In this document: piece after piece, positions 13,817-22,019 of the stretch | Layout of the letters: each line of letters starts with the position of its first letter | Position numbering within the stretch: position 1 is the stretch's first letter | DNA from: Anaerolineae bacterium | GTDB taxonomy: Bacteria; Chloroflexota; Anaerolineae; Aggregatilineales; Phototrophicaceae | NCBI GenBank assembly: GCA_017303635.1 | Contig: JAFLCG010000003.1 | Location: 124,001-188,000, forward strand | Length of the DNA stretch: 64,000 nt | Direction of reading: 5' to 3' | Program-made: the position numbers and the translations under genes | The notes under the pieces: generated by a model | Databases searched by the model: none | What the model saw: only the letters and a program-made list of their open reading frames with translations | Told to the model about the DNA's origin: nothing

Positions 13817-16645
13817 ATGACCGATAACCGTAAGTACGATCCAAAATCCATCGAAGGGAAATGGCGCGCCCGCTGGGATGAAACCGGCCTGTATCGCTCC
13901 AAAGTCGATTGGAGCAAGCCGAAGCACTATGCGCTGACCATGCTGCCCTATCCCAGCGGCGACCTACATATTGGTCACTGGTTCGCCATGACCCCCTCGG
14001 ATGCCCGCGCCCGCTTCATGCGGATGAAGGGCTTTAACGTGCTGTTCCCGATGGGCTTTGATGCCTTCGGCCTGCCCGCCGAGAACGCTGCCATCCAGCG
14101 CAACATCCACCCGATGAAGTGGACGTATGCCAACATGGACCGGATGCGCGGGCAACTGCGCTCGATGGGGGCCATGTTCGACTGGGAGCGCGAGATGGTG
14201 AGCTGCGACCCGATCTACTACAAGTGGACGGAGTGGTTCTTCAAGCAGTTTTATGAGGGTGGGCTGGCCTATCGTGGCGAGGCGCTGGTCAACTGGTCAC
14301 CCACGCTGCAAACCGTGCTGGCGAACGAGCAGGTCATCGACGGCAAGGATGAGCGCACCGGGCAACCGGTCGTGCAAAAGCTGATGACCCAGTGGTTCTT
14401 CCGCTATACGCGCTATGCCGAGGAAATGCTGGACTTCAGCCGCATCGACTGGCCGGAACCGATCCGCGTGATGGAGACCAACTGGATCGGCAAGAGCGAA
14501 GGCGCTCGTGTGACCTTCCATGTTGCCCTCACCCCTGACCCCTCTCCCACCGGGCGAGGGGAGGAAAAAGGGGAGCCGTTTGAGATTTACACCACCCGCC
14601 CGGATACGCTGTGGGGTGTGAGCTTCATGGTGCTGGCCCCAGAGCATCCGCTGGTGGAGAAGATCACCACCCAGAAGCAGCAGAAGGCCATCCGCGAGTA
14701 CGTCGAAAAGACGGCGCGCATGACGGAGATCGACCGCACCGCCGAAGGCAAGGAAAAGACCGGCGTCTGGACCGGTGCCTACGCCATCAACCCGGTCAAC
14801 GGGGCCAAGGTGCCGATCTGGATTGCGGATTACGTCATGATTAGCTACGGCACCGGCGCGATCATGGCCGTCCCCAGCGGCGACCAGCGCGACTTCGAGT
14901 TCGCCCGCAAGTTCGGCCTGGAGATCATCCCGGTCATCCAGCCGGAGGGCGAGCACTTCGACGGCGCGACCATGGTCGAGGCCTACGACGGCGCAGGGTT
15001 CATGATTAACTCTGGCGACTTCAACGGACACTTCTCCAACGGCGAGAAGGGTCGCAAGAACCCGGCGATCAGCGCGGTGCTGGATTGGCTGGCGGAGAAG
15101 GGCTACGGCAAAGAATTTGTCAATTATCGCCTGCGCGACTGGCTGATCTCCCGTCAGCGTTACTGGGGTTCACCGATCCCCATCATCCATAAGGCGGATG
15201 GCACCATGGAAACGGTGCCGGACGATCAACTGCCGGTGGAACTGCCTGCTGATGTCGAGTTCCTGCCAACGGGTCGCAGTCCGCTGACCTATCACGAACC
15301 GTTCCTGAACACGGTCGATAGCAGCGGTCAACCGGCGCGGCGCGAAACCGATACGATGGACACGTTCATGTGTTCCTCGTGGTACTGGTACCGGTACCTG
15401 AGTCCGAAGTACGAGAAGGGGCCGTTTGACCCGGAAGAAGCCGCGTACTGGCTGCCGGTCGATACCTATACCGGCGGCGCGGAACACGCCACCATGCACC
15501 TGCTGTACTCGCGCTGGTTCGCCCGCGCCATGCGCGATCTGGGAATGTTCGATGAGACTATGAAGATCATGGAGCAGCATGGGCGCGACCCTGAAGTGCT
15601 GAAGCTGGGTGAACCCATGCTGCAGCTGCGGAACCAGGGTCAGGTGCTGGGTGAGGAACGGGCCGGACACTTCATCGTGGCCACCGGCACCTGGCAAGCC
15701 GCCAAGCTGTTCGCGGACAGCGTGACCGTGATTAATCCGGCAGATGCACCGGCGAATTCTGCCGGGGTGGTTGGCGAGATCATCAAGCGCACCGAGAACA
15801 TCCTGACGGTGGACATCGGTGGCGGGGAAACCCGCACAGTGGAAGTCCAACCGGAGGCCACGGTGACGATCCCCGGCATCGAGGGTGTGGCGCGGGCCGA
15901 CCAACTGAAGCACCATCTGGAAATCCAGCGCATGTCCAAGAGCAAGGGCAACGTGATTAACCCGGACATCCTGGTGGAGAAGTATGGTTCGGATACCGTC
16001 CGCGCGTACCTGATGTTCGGCTTTGACTGGGCCAAGGGTGGTCCCTGGAACAGCCAGCAGATCAGCGGCGTGGTGCGCTGGATCAACGATGTGTGGGATC
16101 TGGTGACGAACACGACCCCCGCTGCCCAGGGCAATCCCGCCGTCGAGCGCGATGTCGAGCGCAAGGTGCATCAGACCATCCACGAAGTGACGGATGATCT
16201 GGAAAACTTCACCTTCAACGGCGGTATCGCCGCGCTGATGAAGCTGCGGAACGAACTGCGCGAACTGCTGAAGACCGGCGGTGTGGGTGCTGAGTCCTGG
16301 CGTGGGGCGGTGCGCGATATGCTGCTGATGATGGCTCCCTTCACGCCGCATATCGCGGAAGAACTGTGGGCGCAGCAGGGGCACCCGTACAGCATCCATC
16401 AGCAGAACTGGCCGGTCTACGACGCTGCCAAAGCCGCCGAGGATGAGGTCACGCTGGTGGTGCAGGTCAACGGCAAGGTGCGCGAGCGCATCATGGTTCC
16501 GGCGACCATCGAGGAAGCGCGAGCCACTGAACTGGCGCTGGCGAACGAGGCCGTCCAGAAGTGGCTGGCGGACGGCGCACCGAAGAAGATCATCTTCATC
16601 CCTGGGCGCAACGGTCAGGAGCCGAAGCTGAATCTGGTGGTGTAG
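13817..16645 (+). CDS. leuS: Leucyl-tRNA synthetase with an in-frame repeat-derived insertion
   Basis: 942 residues; charges tRNA-Leu with leucine in the cytoplasm. The class I signatures are PYPSGDLHIGHW (HIGH 51-54) and RMSKS (705-709). The editing domain holds the threonine-rich loop YTTRPDTLWG near 257 and YGTGAIMAVP. A leucine-specific insertion precedes RMSKS. The anticodon-binding domain and the C-terminal tRNA-binding domain (VVQVNGKVRERIMVP) close the protein. Residues 238-253, LTPDPSPTGRGEEKGE, have no counterpart in LeuRS and are encoded by a dispersed C-rich hairpin repeat at the entrance of the editing domain (FHV...EPFEIYTTRPD). Flanks are in frame and the rest of the enzyme is intact, so it should be functional. 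Confidence 0.97.
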   Translation: MTDNRKYDPKSIEGKWRARWDETGLYRSKVDWSKPKHYALTMLPYPSGDLHIGHWFAMTPSDARARFMRMKGFNVLFPMGFDAFGLPAENAAIQRNIHPMKWTYANMDRMRGQLRSMGAMFDWEREMVSCDPIYYKWTEWFFKQFYEGGLAYRGEALVNWSPTLQTVLANEQVIDGKDERTGQPVVQKLMTQWFFRYTRYAEEMLDFSRIDWPEPIRVMETNWIGKSEGARVTFHVALTPDPSPTGRGEEKGEPFEIYTTRPDTLWGVSFMVLAPEHPLVEKITTQKQQKAIREYVEKTARMTEIDRTAEGKEKTGVWTGAYAINPVNGAKVPIWIADYVMISYGTGAIMAVPSGDQRDFEFARKFGLEIIPVIQPEGEHFDGATMVEAYDGAGFMINSGDFNGHFSNGEKGRKNPAISAVLDWLAEKGYGKEFVNYRLRDWLISRQRYWGSPIPIIHKADGTMETVPDDQLPVELPADVEFLPTGRSPLTYHEPFLNTVDSSGQPARRETDTMDTFMCSSWYWYRYLSPKYEKGPFDPEEAAYWLPVDTYTGGAEHATMHLLYSRWFARAMRDLGMFDETMKIMEQHGRDPEVLKLGEPMLQLRNQGQVLGEERAGHFIVATGTWQAAKLFADSVTVINPADAPANSAGVVGEIIKRTENILTVDIGGGETRTVEVQPEATVTIPGIEGVARADQLKHHLEIQRMSKSKGNVINPDILVEKYGSDTVRAYLMFGFDWAKGGPWNSQQISGVVRWINDVWDLVTNTTPAAQGNPAVERDVERKVHQTIHEVTDDLENFTFNGGIAALMKLRNELRELLKTGGVGAESWRGAVRDMLLMMAPFTPHIAEELWAQQGHPYSIHQQNWPVYDAAKAAEDEVTLVVQVNGKVRERIMVPATIEEARATELALANEAVQKWLADGAPKKIIFIPGRNGQEPKLNLVV
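14526..14572 (+). repeat. Dispersed C-rich hairpin repeat inside leuS
   Basis: CCCTCACCCCTGACCCCTCT followed by CCCACCGGGCGAGGGGAGG, an imperfect hairpin (CCTCTCCC with GGGCGAGG). It encodes LTPDPSPTGRGE, a peptide I recall as recurring at unrelated places in several environmental bacterial genomes. Related C-rich sequence lies in the intergenic regions at 26470-26540 and 26610-26690. Confidence 0.75.
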
Positions 16646-16675
16646 TTGGTAGCATTGTGTAAGCAGTCATGAGCG

Positions 16676-16704
16676 GGGCGGGTGAAGAACCCGCCCTTTT
16701 CTTT
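16676..16704 (+). terminator. Intrinsic terminator of leuS
   Basis: GGGCGGGT (16676-16683), a 5-base loop, ACCCGCCC (16689-16696), then TTTTCTTTT. Confidence 0.9.
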
Positions 16705-16893
16705 TATCGCAAAGGCTTCGATCACACGGAAGCAGATGCCTTCTACGGCTCACCCTGTCAGGAATTTCCTGACAAAACCTGACTGTAGAACCTGACAAAG
16801 TAGCGGGTTTTGCCTGCTACCTCCCCGAGTCGATCTGTCCTAAGATCATGTCATAACAACGACCGATACAGATAACTCAAAGGGAGAAAAATC

Positions 16894-17496
16894 ATGGCCA
16901 ACATCCTCAGCTTCAAGAACAGCCGCACCGTCGAAGATCCGCCGTTTGCCAAGTTCCTGTTCAGTGACACCCGCATGTCGGTGGTGTGGACGGTCATCCG
17001 TGTTCTCATCGGCTGGACGTGGCTGCAATCCGCGCTCGGCAAACTGAGCAACCCGGACTGGATGGAAACCGGCGTCGCCCTGCAAGGCTACTGGGCCCGT
17101 GCCGTCGCTATCCCGGAAACCGGTCGCCCGGCCATCTCGTTCGACTGGTACCGTTCGTTCATTCAGGGCCTGCTCGACAGTAGCTCCTACGTCTGGTTCG
17201 CCAAGCTGGTCGCCATTGGTGAATTCATGGTCGGTGTCGCGCTTATCGCCGGTGCCTTCGTCGGCATCGCCGCTCTGTTTGCCGCCCTCATGAACTGGAA
17301 CTTCATCATGGCGGGTTCTGCCAGCACCAACGGCCTGCTGCTGGTCGGTGCCATCGTCCTGGTTCTGGCGTGGAAGAATGCGGGTTACCTGGGTGCGGAC
17401 TTCTTCCTGCTCCGCTGGCTCGGTACCCCCTGGGGACGCTCTAAGGGAGAAACAAGTTCATCAGGACGGCAGCCTGCACCTGCCATCGGTGACTGA
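16894..17496 (+). CDS. DoxX-family membrane protein
   Basis: 200 residues with about four membrane helices: VVWTVIRVLIGWTWLQSALG, WFAKLVAIGEFMVGVALIAG, AALFAALMNWNFIMAG and NGLLLVGAIVLVLAWKN. The pattern GWTWLQSALGKLSNPDWM and GEFMVGVALIAG is typical of the DoxX/TQO small-subunit family, whose members interact with quinone or thiosulfate/sulfite redox enzymes. There is no partner gene next to it. AAAGGGAG lies 7 bases before ATG. The C-terminal 25 residues are a polar tail. Confidence 0.85.
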   Translation: MANILSFKNSRTVEDPPFAKFLFSDTRMSVVWTVIRVLIGWTWLQSALGKLSNPDWMETGVALQGYWARAVAIPETGRPAISFDWYRSFIQGLLDSSSYVWFAKLVAIGEFMVGVALIAGAFVGIAALFAALMNWNFIMAGSASTNGLLLVGAIVLVLAWKNAGYLGADFFLLRWLGTPWGRSKGETSSSGRQPAPAIGD

Positions 17497-17525
17497 GCGA
17501 ACTGTCAGCTAAATCACAGAAGTAA

Positions 17526-17558
17526 AGAGCGACCCTCAATCTGAGGGGCGCTCTTTTT
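17526..17558 (+). terminator. Intrinsic terminator of the doxX gene
   Basis: AGAGCGACCCTC and GAGGGGCGCTCT form a 12-bp stem with one mismatch, followed by TTTTTG. It also lies downstream of the convergent DinB gene. Confidence 0.85.
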
Positions 17559-17577
17559 GTTGTCTGGATGCGCTTGT

Positions 17578-18057
17578 TCAGCGCTGGAGCAGAATCCGCG
17601 TGATCTGTTCGGTGTGGTCGCAATCATGGGAGACCACCTGCAAAGCCGCATCCGTCATCGTGAAGAGACCGCGCTCCGGGTGGATGCCTGTGCGTTCCCA
17701 CTGCTCTGGTGTGAGCGCCTTGAACGTGTCGATCATCGCCCGCCGCGAATCGACCAGTGCGGCGAAGGCTGTTTTCAAATCGCCCGCGTTGTAATGCCCT
17801 TTCACCGCCAGGGCTTCGTGGTCATAGGCGGGCAGGTTCGGGCGATCCTGATCGCGGATCAGCTTCGCCCGGTCGTGGAAAATGTCGTTAAAGTCCCGCA
17901 AGTGGCAGACCACTTCCAGCACCGTCCAACCGTGTGCGCCATCCCGTAAGGTCCGCGCCTGCTGGGGAGTCACATCCGCCAGCACATTCCGCAGAATATC
18001 CAGTGTTTTCTTCGAGAGGTTGACCTGCCGCTTCCGCAGCTCTGCGATGTTGTCCAT
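17578..18057 (-). CDS. DinB-family protein
   Basis: 159 residues, a four-helix bundle. Candidate metal histidines are H in VVCHLRDFNDIFHDR (residues about 51 and 60) and in QVVSHDCDHTEQITRIL near the C-terminus. The family includes maleylpyruvate-isomerase-like and bacillithiol transferase-like proteins; the exact role is not readable. It is monocistronic, sharing the bidirectional hairpin at 17526-17558 with doxX. Confidence 0.85.
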   Translation of the reverse strand: MDNIAELRKRQVNLSKKTLDILRNVLADVTPQQARTLRDGAHGWTVLEVVCHLRDFNDIFHDRAKLIRDQDRPNLPAYDHEALAVKGHYNAGDLKTAFAALVDSRRAMIDTFKALTPEQWERTGIHPERGLFTMTDAALQVVSHDCDHTEQITRILLQR

Positions 18058-18148
18058 GATAGCTCCCGCTACTTATGTATATAAGCGGGATTATGCCCCA
18101 GGAATCCGTATCTGCCATCACCAACTAAATCCCCATATATGGGTCAGA

Positions 18149-18748
18149 TTAATCGGCGATGCCCACCTTTTGCCGGGTGAATTCCGCTTCGACCACTGCA
18201 CGAAGCAGGAAAGCTGCCAGATCATCCACCCCGATTTCCTGATAGCCCGTACCTGGCAAGTGGTTGAGCGCCAGTCGGTAACGCGACTGTGCAGGTTTAT
18301 CCACCAGCGCGGGAGGACATACGGCCACCCATTCCAGATTGCTGGCCTCCAACAGGGCCAACTGCCGGGCGTGGTCACGCGTAATCTCCACAAACGGTGG
18401 CGGCACCACCGGGTAAAAGAGCCAACCGGAGAGCAAGCATACAACACGCCTGATCTGGCTCGCCTCCAATGCGCTCAGGATGTGGCCTGTGCCTTCAGAG
18501 AGGGCATTGGTAGCCTGAAGATCAGTACCTGTACCCAGCGTGATGATGGCAGCATCCACGCCTGCCAGTGTGTCCCGCAAGGCTTGCGTATTGCTCAACT
18601 CTCCAGTGATGATCCTCAGGCGGGCATCCGTCAGGGTCATTTTCTGCGGATTGCGTACCAGCGCGGTCACATTCCATCCCTGCTGTAATGCTGCCAGCAA
18701 CACCCGCTCTCCAGTGCGGCCCGTCCCACCAAATAAGGCGATATGCAT
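18149..18748 (-). CDS. NAD(P)-binding protein, NmrA/SDR-like
   Basis: 199 residues. The N-terminal Rossmann motif is MHIALFGGTGRTGERVLLAA (GxxGxxG). The pattern ALVRNPQKM and VDAAIITLG and the absence of a strict YxxxK are typical of the NAD(P)H-binding NmrA-like group, which act as reductases or redox-sensing proteins. It lies 3 bases after the NTF2-like gene on the same strand, so the two are one operon. The operon starts at a MarR-type operator (19221-19236). Confidence 0.82.
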   Translation of the reverse strand: MHIALFGGTGRTGERVLLAALQQGWNVTALVRNPQKMTLTDARLRIITGELSNTQALRDTLAGVDAAIITLGTGTDLQATNALSEGTGHILSALEASQIRRVVCLLSGWLFYPVVPPPFVEITRDHARQLALLEASNLEWVAVCPPALVDKPAQSRYRLALNHLPGTGYQEIGVDDLAAFLLRAVVEAEFTRQKVGIAD

Positions 18749-18751
18749 GGG

Positions 18752-19207
18752 TCAGCCTTCCGTTACAGCCCGTACCAGGCCCGGGACACCCGCATTCTTG
18801 GGAATATCGCCAATCGTTTTAATGATGAGTCCGGCTCTCACCTGGTACGTGAACCATTCAGGATTGAGTTTGACCGCCTTGCCGGTTGGCTGGATTACCG
18901 GGATGCCACGTAGCAGCCCTCGATAGTCGATGACCCCGGTATGGGTGCCCGTCAGGTTCACTTGAATTTTGATCGACTCCGCAGTTTCGTCGACAATGGT
19001 CTCATTGAAGCAGAAATCGGGTAAAGCGCGTTTACGCGCTTTGTGCATATCCAATGCCTGTTTTTTCCCAATGCGGATGAACAGGCTAACCGGGAAAGGA
19101 ATCACGCCTTCCAACCGATAGTCTTCAGCAATCAGGCCCAACGCCTTCTCCCAATCACCCGCCTCAAGTGCCCGCAAATGTTGAAGGACCACTTCTTTAG
19201 CGTTCAT
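18752..19207 (-). CDS. SnoaL/NTF2-like protein
   Basis: 151 residues from ATG 19207. It opens KEVVLQHLRALEAGDWEKAL, with EDYRLEG and HTGVIDYRGLLRGIPVIQPTGK, the usual cone-shaped alpha+beta fold of the SnoaL/ketosteroid-isomerase-like group. Such proteins act as small-molecule isomerases, hydrolases or binding proteins; no catalytic set is clear here. GGAG lies 5 bases before ATG 19207; an in-frame GTG at 19213 overlaps the ribosome binding site and is rejected. First gene of an operon with the NmrA-like gene. Confidence 0.78.
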   Translation of the reverse strand: MNAKEVVLQHLRALEAGDWEKALGLIAEDYRLEGVIPFPVSLFIRIGKKQALDMHKARKRALPDFCFNETIVDETAESIKIQVNLTGTHTGVIDYRGLLRGIPVIQPTGKAVKLNPEWFTYQVRAGLIIKTIGDIPKNAGVPGLVRAVTEG

Positions 19208-19220
19208 GCTCACTCCATAT

Positions 19221-19236
19221 TGTTAGTTAGCTAACA
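19221..19236. promoter_or_regulatory. MarR-type operator upstream of the NTF2/NmrA operon
   Basis: TGTTAGTTAGCTAACA, with half-sites GTTAG and CTAAC. It is nearly the same as the site upstream of marR (19756-19771). It lies 14 bases before the start codon at 19207, where a bound regulator would block transcription. Confidence 0.8.
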
Positions 19237-19279
19237 TCATAACGACAAAATATGCCTACTGACCGGCTGGATCAAGTCC

Positions 19280-19729
19280 TCAGGGGGCGCTGTGCTGATG
19301 AGTCAACAGGTTTTGCTGGGCTTGCAAGAGTAGTCGCCGAAAGAGGAGGCGTTCTTCCGGTGTCATGTTCTGGGTGGTCTGATCTTCGATGATGTACCAC
19401 ACCTGCTGCAGTTGCTGCTGGATGGCACGGCCCTTATCTGTCAGGTAGACTCGTAACAGCCGCTGGTCATTCGGGTCTCCGCGCCGTTCAATCAACTTGC
19501 CTTCTTCCAGACGACGCAACATATTGGTGACGGTGGCACGTTGTACGTGTAGATGTTCCGCGATTTCGGATTGAGTAGCTCCCTCTTCATGAAGGATAGA
19601 GACAAAGAACATCTCCTGTCCCACGTGCAGCCCAATCTCGTTGAGCATCGAATCCGACATAGCTCGACGCAGCTTACAGACTTCCATCAGAATAAAACTG
19701 ATTGAATTGGGAATAGAAATTTGATCCAT
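19280..19729 (-). CDS. MarR-family transcriptional regulator
   Basis: 149 residues. The winged helix is ATQSEIAEHLHVQRATVTNM followed by LRRLEEGKLIERRGDPNDQR and LRVYLTDKG, the full MarR DNA-binding signature; the flanking helices dimerise. It usually represses itself and neighbouring genes until a small, often phenolic or oxidising, ligand binds. The sequence shows operators of one type at its own promoter (19756-19771) and at the NTF2/NmrA operon downstream (19221-19236). The only cysteine (VCKLRRAM, near residue 18) could be a redox sensor. Confidence 0.93.
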   Translation of the reverse strand: MDQISIPNSISFILMEVCKLRRAMSDSMLNEIGLHVGQEMFFVSILHEEGATQSEIAEHLHVQRATVTNMLRRLEEGKLIERRGDPNDQRLLRVYLTDKGRAIQQQLQQVWYIIEDQTTQNMTPEERLLFRRLLLQAQQNLLTHQHSAP

Positions 19730-19755
19730 AACGTTTCTGTTTGCTACGCAGGGTT

Positions 19756-19802
19756 TGTTAATCAGCTAACGATATACTAAAGTCGAATAGGCGCCTTGTC
19801 AA
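19756..19802 (-). promoter_or_regulatory. marR promoter and operator
   Basis: Minus strand: -35 TTGACA (19802-19797), 17-bp spacer, -10 TAGTAT (19779-19774), then the dyad read on the plus strand as TGTTAATCAGCTAACG (19756-19771), directly downstream of the -10 at the expected start of transcription. The same half-sites occur at 19221-19236. Confidence 0.85.
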
Positions 19803-19838
19803 CCAGAGCGCCTGTCTGATTAGGGGTGTGTTCATGAG

Positions 19839-19891
19839 CAGGTGCAAAGGTGTTTGCCCTGATGAAACTCTTTGCTCACTATTGCACCTGT
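19839..19891. repeat. Inverted repeat CAGGTGCAA ... TTGCACCTG
   Basis: Nine-base perfect arms about 33 bases apart, between the marR promoter and the end of the BtpA gene. It may form the 3' hairpin of the BtpA transcript; no U-run is seen. Confidence 0.4.
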
Positions 19892-19899
19892 GTGGCGCT

Positions 19900-20715
19900 T
19901 TAGCGTCCGCGGATCTCCCGCGCGCGCTGCATGAAGGCGCTCACCCGGCCTTCATCGACCTCATTCCAGATGTAGCCATCTCGTTTGAAGTGGGTAGCGG
20001 TGATGGTGCCATCCGCAATCGCCAGCTGCTCCGCCAGATTGTGGATATTCACGCCAGTGTTGGCGAAGACCGGCGTTTCCGGCACGGCTTCCTTGACCCG
20101 TTTGAGCGTGGTTGCGGAAGTCTCTGCCCCGGCGGTCAGGCCGGAAACGCACAAGGCATCCGGGCGGGCGACGAATACGGTCGATCGGGCAATCTCGGCT
20201 ACATCACGCTGGGCCATATACACAGCCGACTCCGGCACGATGTTGAAGAACAGCTTGATATGCCCCGCGCCGACCGCGTGCTGATGCCGGATGATCTCGC
20301 CCGCGTTGGTGTTCCACAGGCCATAATCGCTGGCGTAGACGCCGGTGAAAATCTCCCGCACGAATAGGCCACCAGTCGCCATCGCCACATCAATCGACGC
20401 TGCCGGGTCCCACAGCACATTCACGCCGTAGGGAACGGTGATCTCCGACCGGAGTTCGCCAATGACCCGCGCCATACAGGCCAGCGTGATCGGTTCGACT
20501 TTGGTCAGGTAGGGCAGGCTGGCCTCGTTGGAGAACATGATGCCATCCACGCCACCGCGTTGGAGCGCCTGCAAATCCCGGCGGGCGGACTCGATGATGA
20601 AGTCCATGCCTTTGGCGGCATCATAACCCGGGTCACCAGGCAGGGCTTTGAGGTGGCACATCGCAATGATCGGTTTGGGTACGCCGAAGAGGTCGGTCAG
20701 CCAGGTAGGGGTCAT
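19900..20715 (-). CDS. BtpA/SgcQ-family (beta/alpha)8-barrel protein
   Basis: 271 residues. The family pattern is clear: IIAMCHLKALPGDPGY, RDLQALQRGGVDGIMFSNEA, VPYGVNVLWDPAASI, and near the end PVFANTGVNIHNLAEQLAIADGTITATHFK. BtpA is needed for photosystem I biogenesis in cyanobacteria, but most members, such as SgcQ, occur in non-photosynthetic bacteria near carbohydrate genes and are of unknown activity. No photosynthesis gene is present here. Monocistronic. Confidence 0.9.
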   Translation of the reverse strand: MTPTWLTDLFGVPKPIIAMCHLKALPGDPGYDAAKGMDFIIESARRDLQALQRGGVDGIMFSNEASLPYLTKVEPITLACMARVIGELRSEITVPYGVNVLWDPAASIDVAMATGGLFVREIFTGVYASDYGLWNTNAGEIIRHQHAVGAGHIKLFFNIVPESAVYMAQRDVAEIARSTVFVARPDALCVSGLTAGAETSATTLKRVKEAVPETPVFANTGVNIHNLAEQLAIADGTITATHFKRDGYIWNEVDEGRVSAFMQRAREIRGR

Positions 20716-20861
20716 GGTAATCGTCCGTTTGAATGATAAATCCGTAGGGGCCGATTGTAGCCTGCCGAACGGGCGAAACCTAGAACCGCCCAGTGGGAAC
20801 CTTTTTCATTGGAACGGCGTATTGAAAGTGCCAGTCTCGTGATCCTGCTGGAGGATACTGC

Positions 20862-21995
20862 ATGAGAAAACGAATGCTCATCATTGCCCTGTTGATAATG
20901 CTCACGGTCAACCTGACACAGGCACAAATCCCGGCTGATCTGCCCCAGATTACCTTCTTCAGTTCTAGCACTATCCAGGTCAGCACCGAGGGTTTACGCG
21001 CCGGAAATGAACCGGTCTCGGTCATGTGGGAAGTCCGCAACCAACCCGCGAATAGCAAGCTGTTCTTTGAGCAAATCCTGGAGGATTGGCAGATCATCAC
21101 TCTGGAATCCCCTGAGTCCGGGGGATTGGTCACGCCGTCAGGCGTTGGCGAGGTGTTTCCGGTACTGCCAGATGACCATACGATGAACCAACTGCGTTTG
21201 CGGCTGGTGCTGCGGGATCTGGAAACAGGCTGGGACTACGATACACGGCAGATTGATTTGCCCCTGGGGACGGAGACCAAACGTGCCCAACTCAACCAGT
21301 TTGAAGTGTCCTCCTTCAACCTGACTGAAGGTGAACTTCTGACGGTGACCTGGGATGTCAGCGGGGTTGAACAGGTCATCATCGACCTGACTTACTCTGG
21401 GCAGCCCCGCCGCTATGCCCTGCCGGAACCGCTGCCCGCTCAGGGGACGACCACCTTCATGGTGCCGCCCGCGCTTCAGGCAAACGTCACTCTGTACGCC
21501 TATGTGGAGCCCGATCCGCTCAATCCAACTGGTAGCTTGCCCCAGGACGTCCTGACTGTGGAGATTACCTGCCAATATGCCTGGTTCGATCCGTCTGGCG
21601 ACCCGGCTTATTGCCCCGAACCCGCCCAACAGATCGAGGCCGTCTACCAACCCTTCCAACACGGCTATATGTTGGAACGCGCTGGCGAGTACATCTGGTT
21701 CTACTTTGCCAACAGCGATTCGTTCCTGGTCATGCCGGGTAATCTGCCGGTCATCACTGAACCCTTCACGCTTCCGCCCCCGGCGGACTTATTCCGCCCA
21801 CTCAATACCTTTGGTCAGGTGTGGGCTGGTTACCCCAATATTCGTGAACAACTGGGTTGGGCGACCGCCCCGGAACGCGCTTATACCATGACCTACCAGC
21901 AGACACCCTGGGCCGTTGGCACTGCGTTGACTCGCTACCGGCTTTACACCCTGCCGGATGGCACCGTCGAAGGCCACGCAATCAGTTCCTTCTGA
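20862..21995 (+). CDS. Secreted protein of unknown function
   Basis: 377 residues. The signal peptide is MRKRMLIIALLIMLTVNLTQA|Q. Two beta-rich domains follow (about 25-125 and 135-235), the second with a VTWDVSGVEQVIIDLTY motif like Ig-type folds. The C-terminal 110 residues, opening PFQHGYMLERAGEYIWFYFA and running to YPNIREQLGWATAPERAYTM, resemble a module I recall at the end of exported Chloroflexota proteins, rich in aromatic residues and reminiscent of LGFP-like wall modules. GGAGGATACTGC precedes ATG. It stands alone, and no activity is assigned. Confidence 0.75.
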   Translation: MRKRMLIIALLIMLTVNLTQAQIPADLPQITFFSSSTIQVSTEGLRAGNEPVSVMWEVRNQPANSKLFFEQILEDWQIITLESPESGGLVTPSGVGEVFPVLPDDHTMNQLRLRLVLRDLETGWDYDTRQIDLPLGTETKRAQLNQFEVSSFNLTEGELLTVTWDVSGVEQVIIDLTYSGQPRRYALPEPLPAQGTTTFMVPPALQANVTLYAYVEPDPLNPTGSLPQDVLTVEITCQYAWFDPSGDPAYCPEPAQQIEAVYQPFQHGYMLERAGEYIWFYFANSDSFLVMPGNLPVITEPFTLPPPADLFRPLNTFGQVWAGYPNIREQLGWATAPERAYTMTYQQTPWAVGTALTRYRLYTLPDGTVEGHAISSF

Positions 21996-22019
21996 ACAGG
22001 GAAAGGGGTGGTTACATCC

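Noticed and set aside
15170..16399. 409-codon minus-strand frame opposite leuS
   Set aside because: leuS is unmistakable on the plus strand over the same bases.
19900..20715. BtpA as evidence of photosynthesis
   Set aside because: The family is common in non-photosynthetic bacteria, and no photosystem or pigment gene is in the window.
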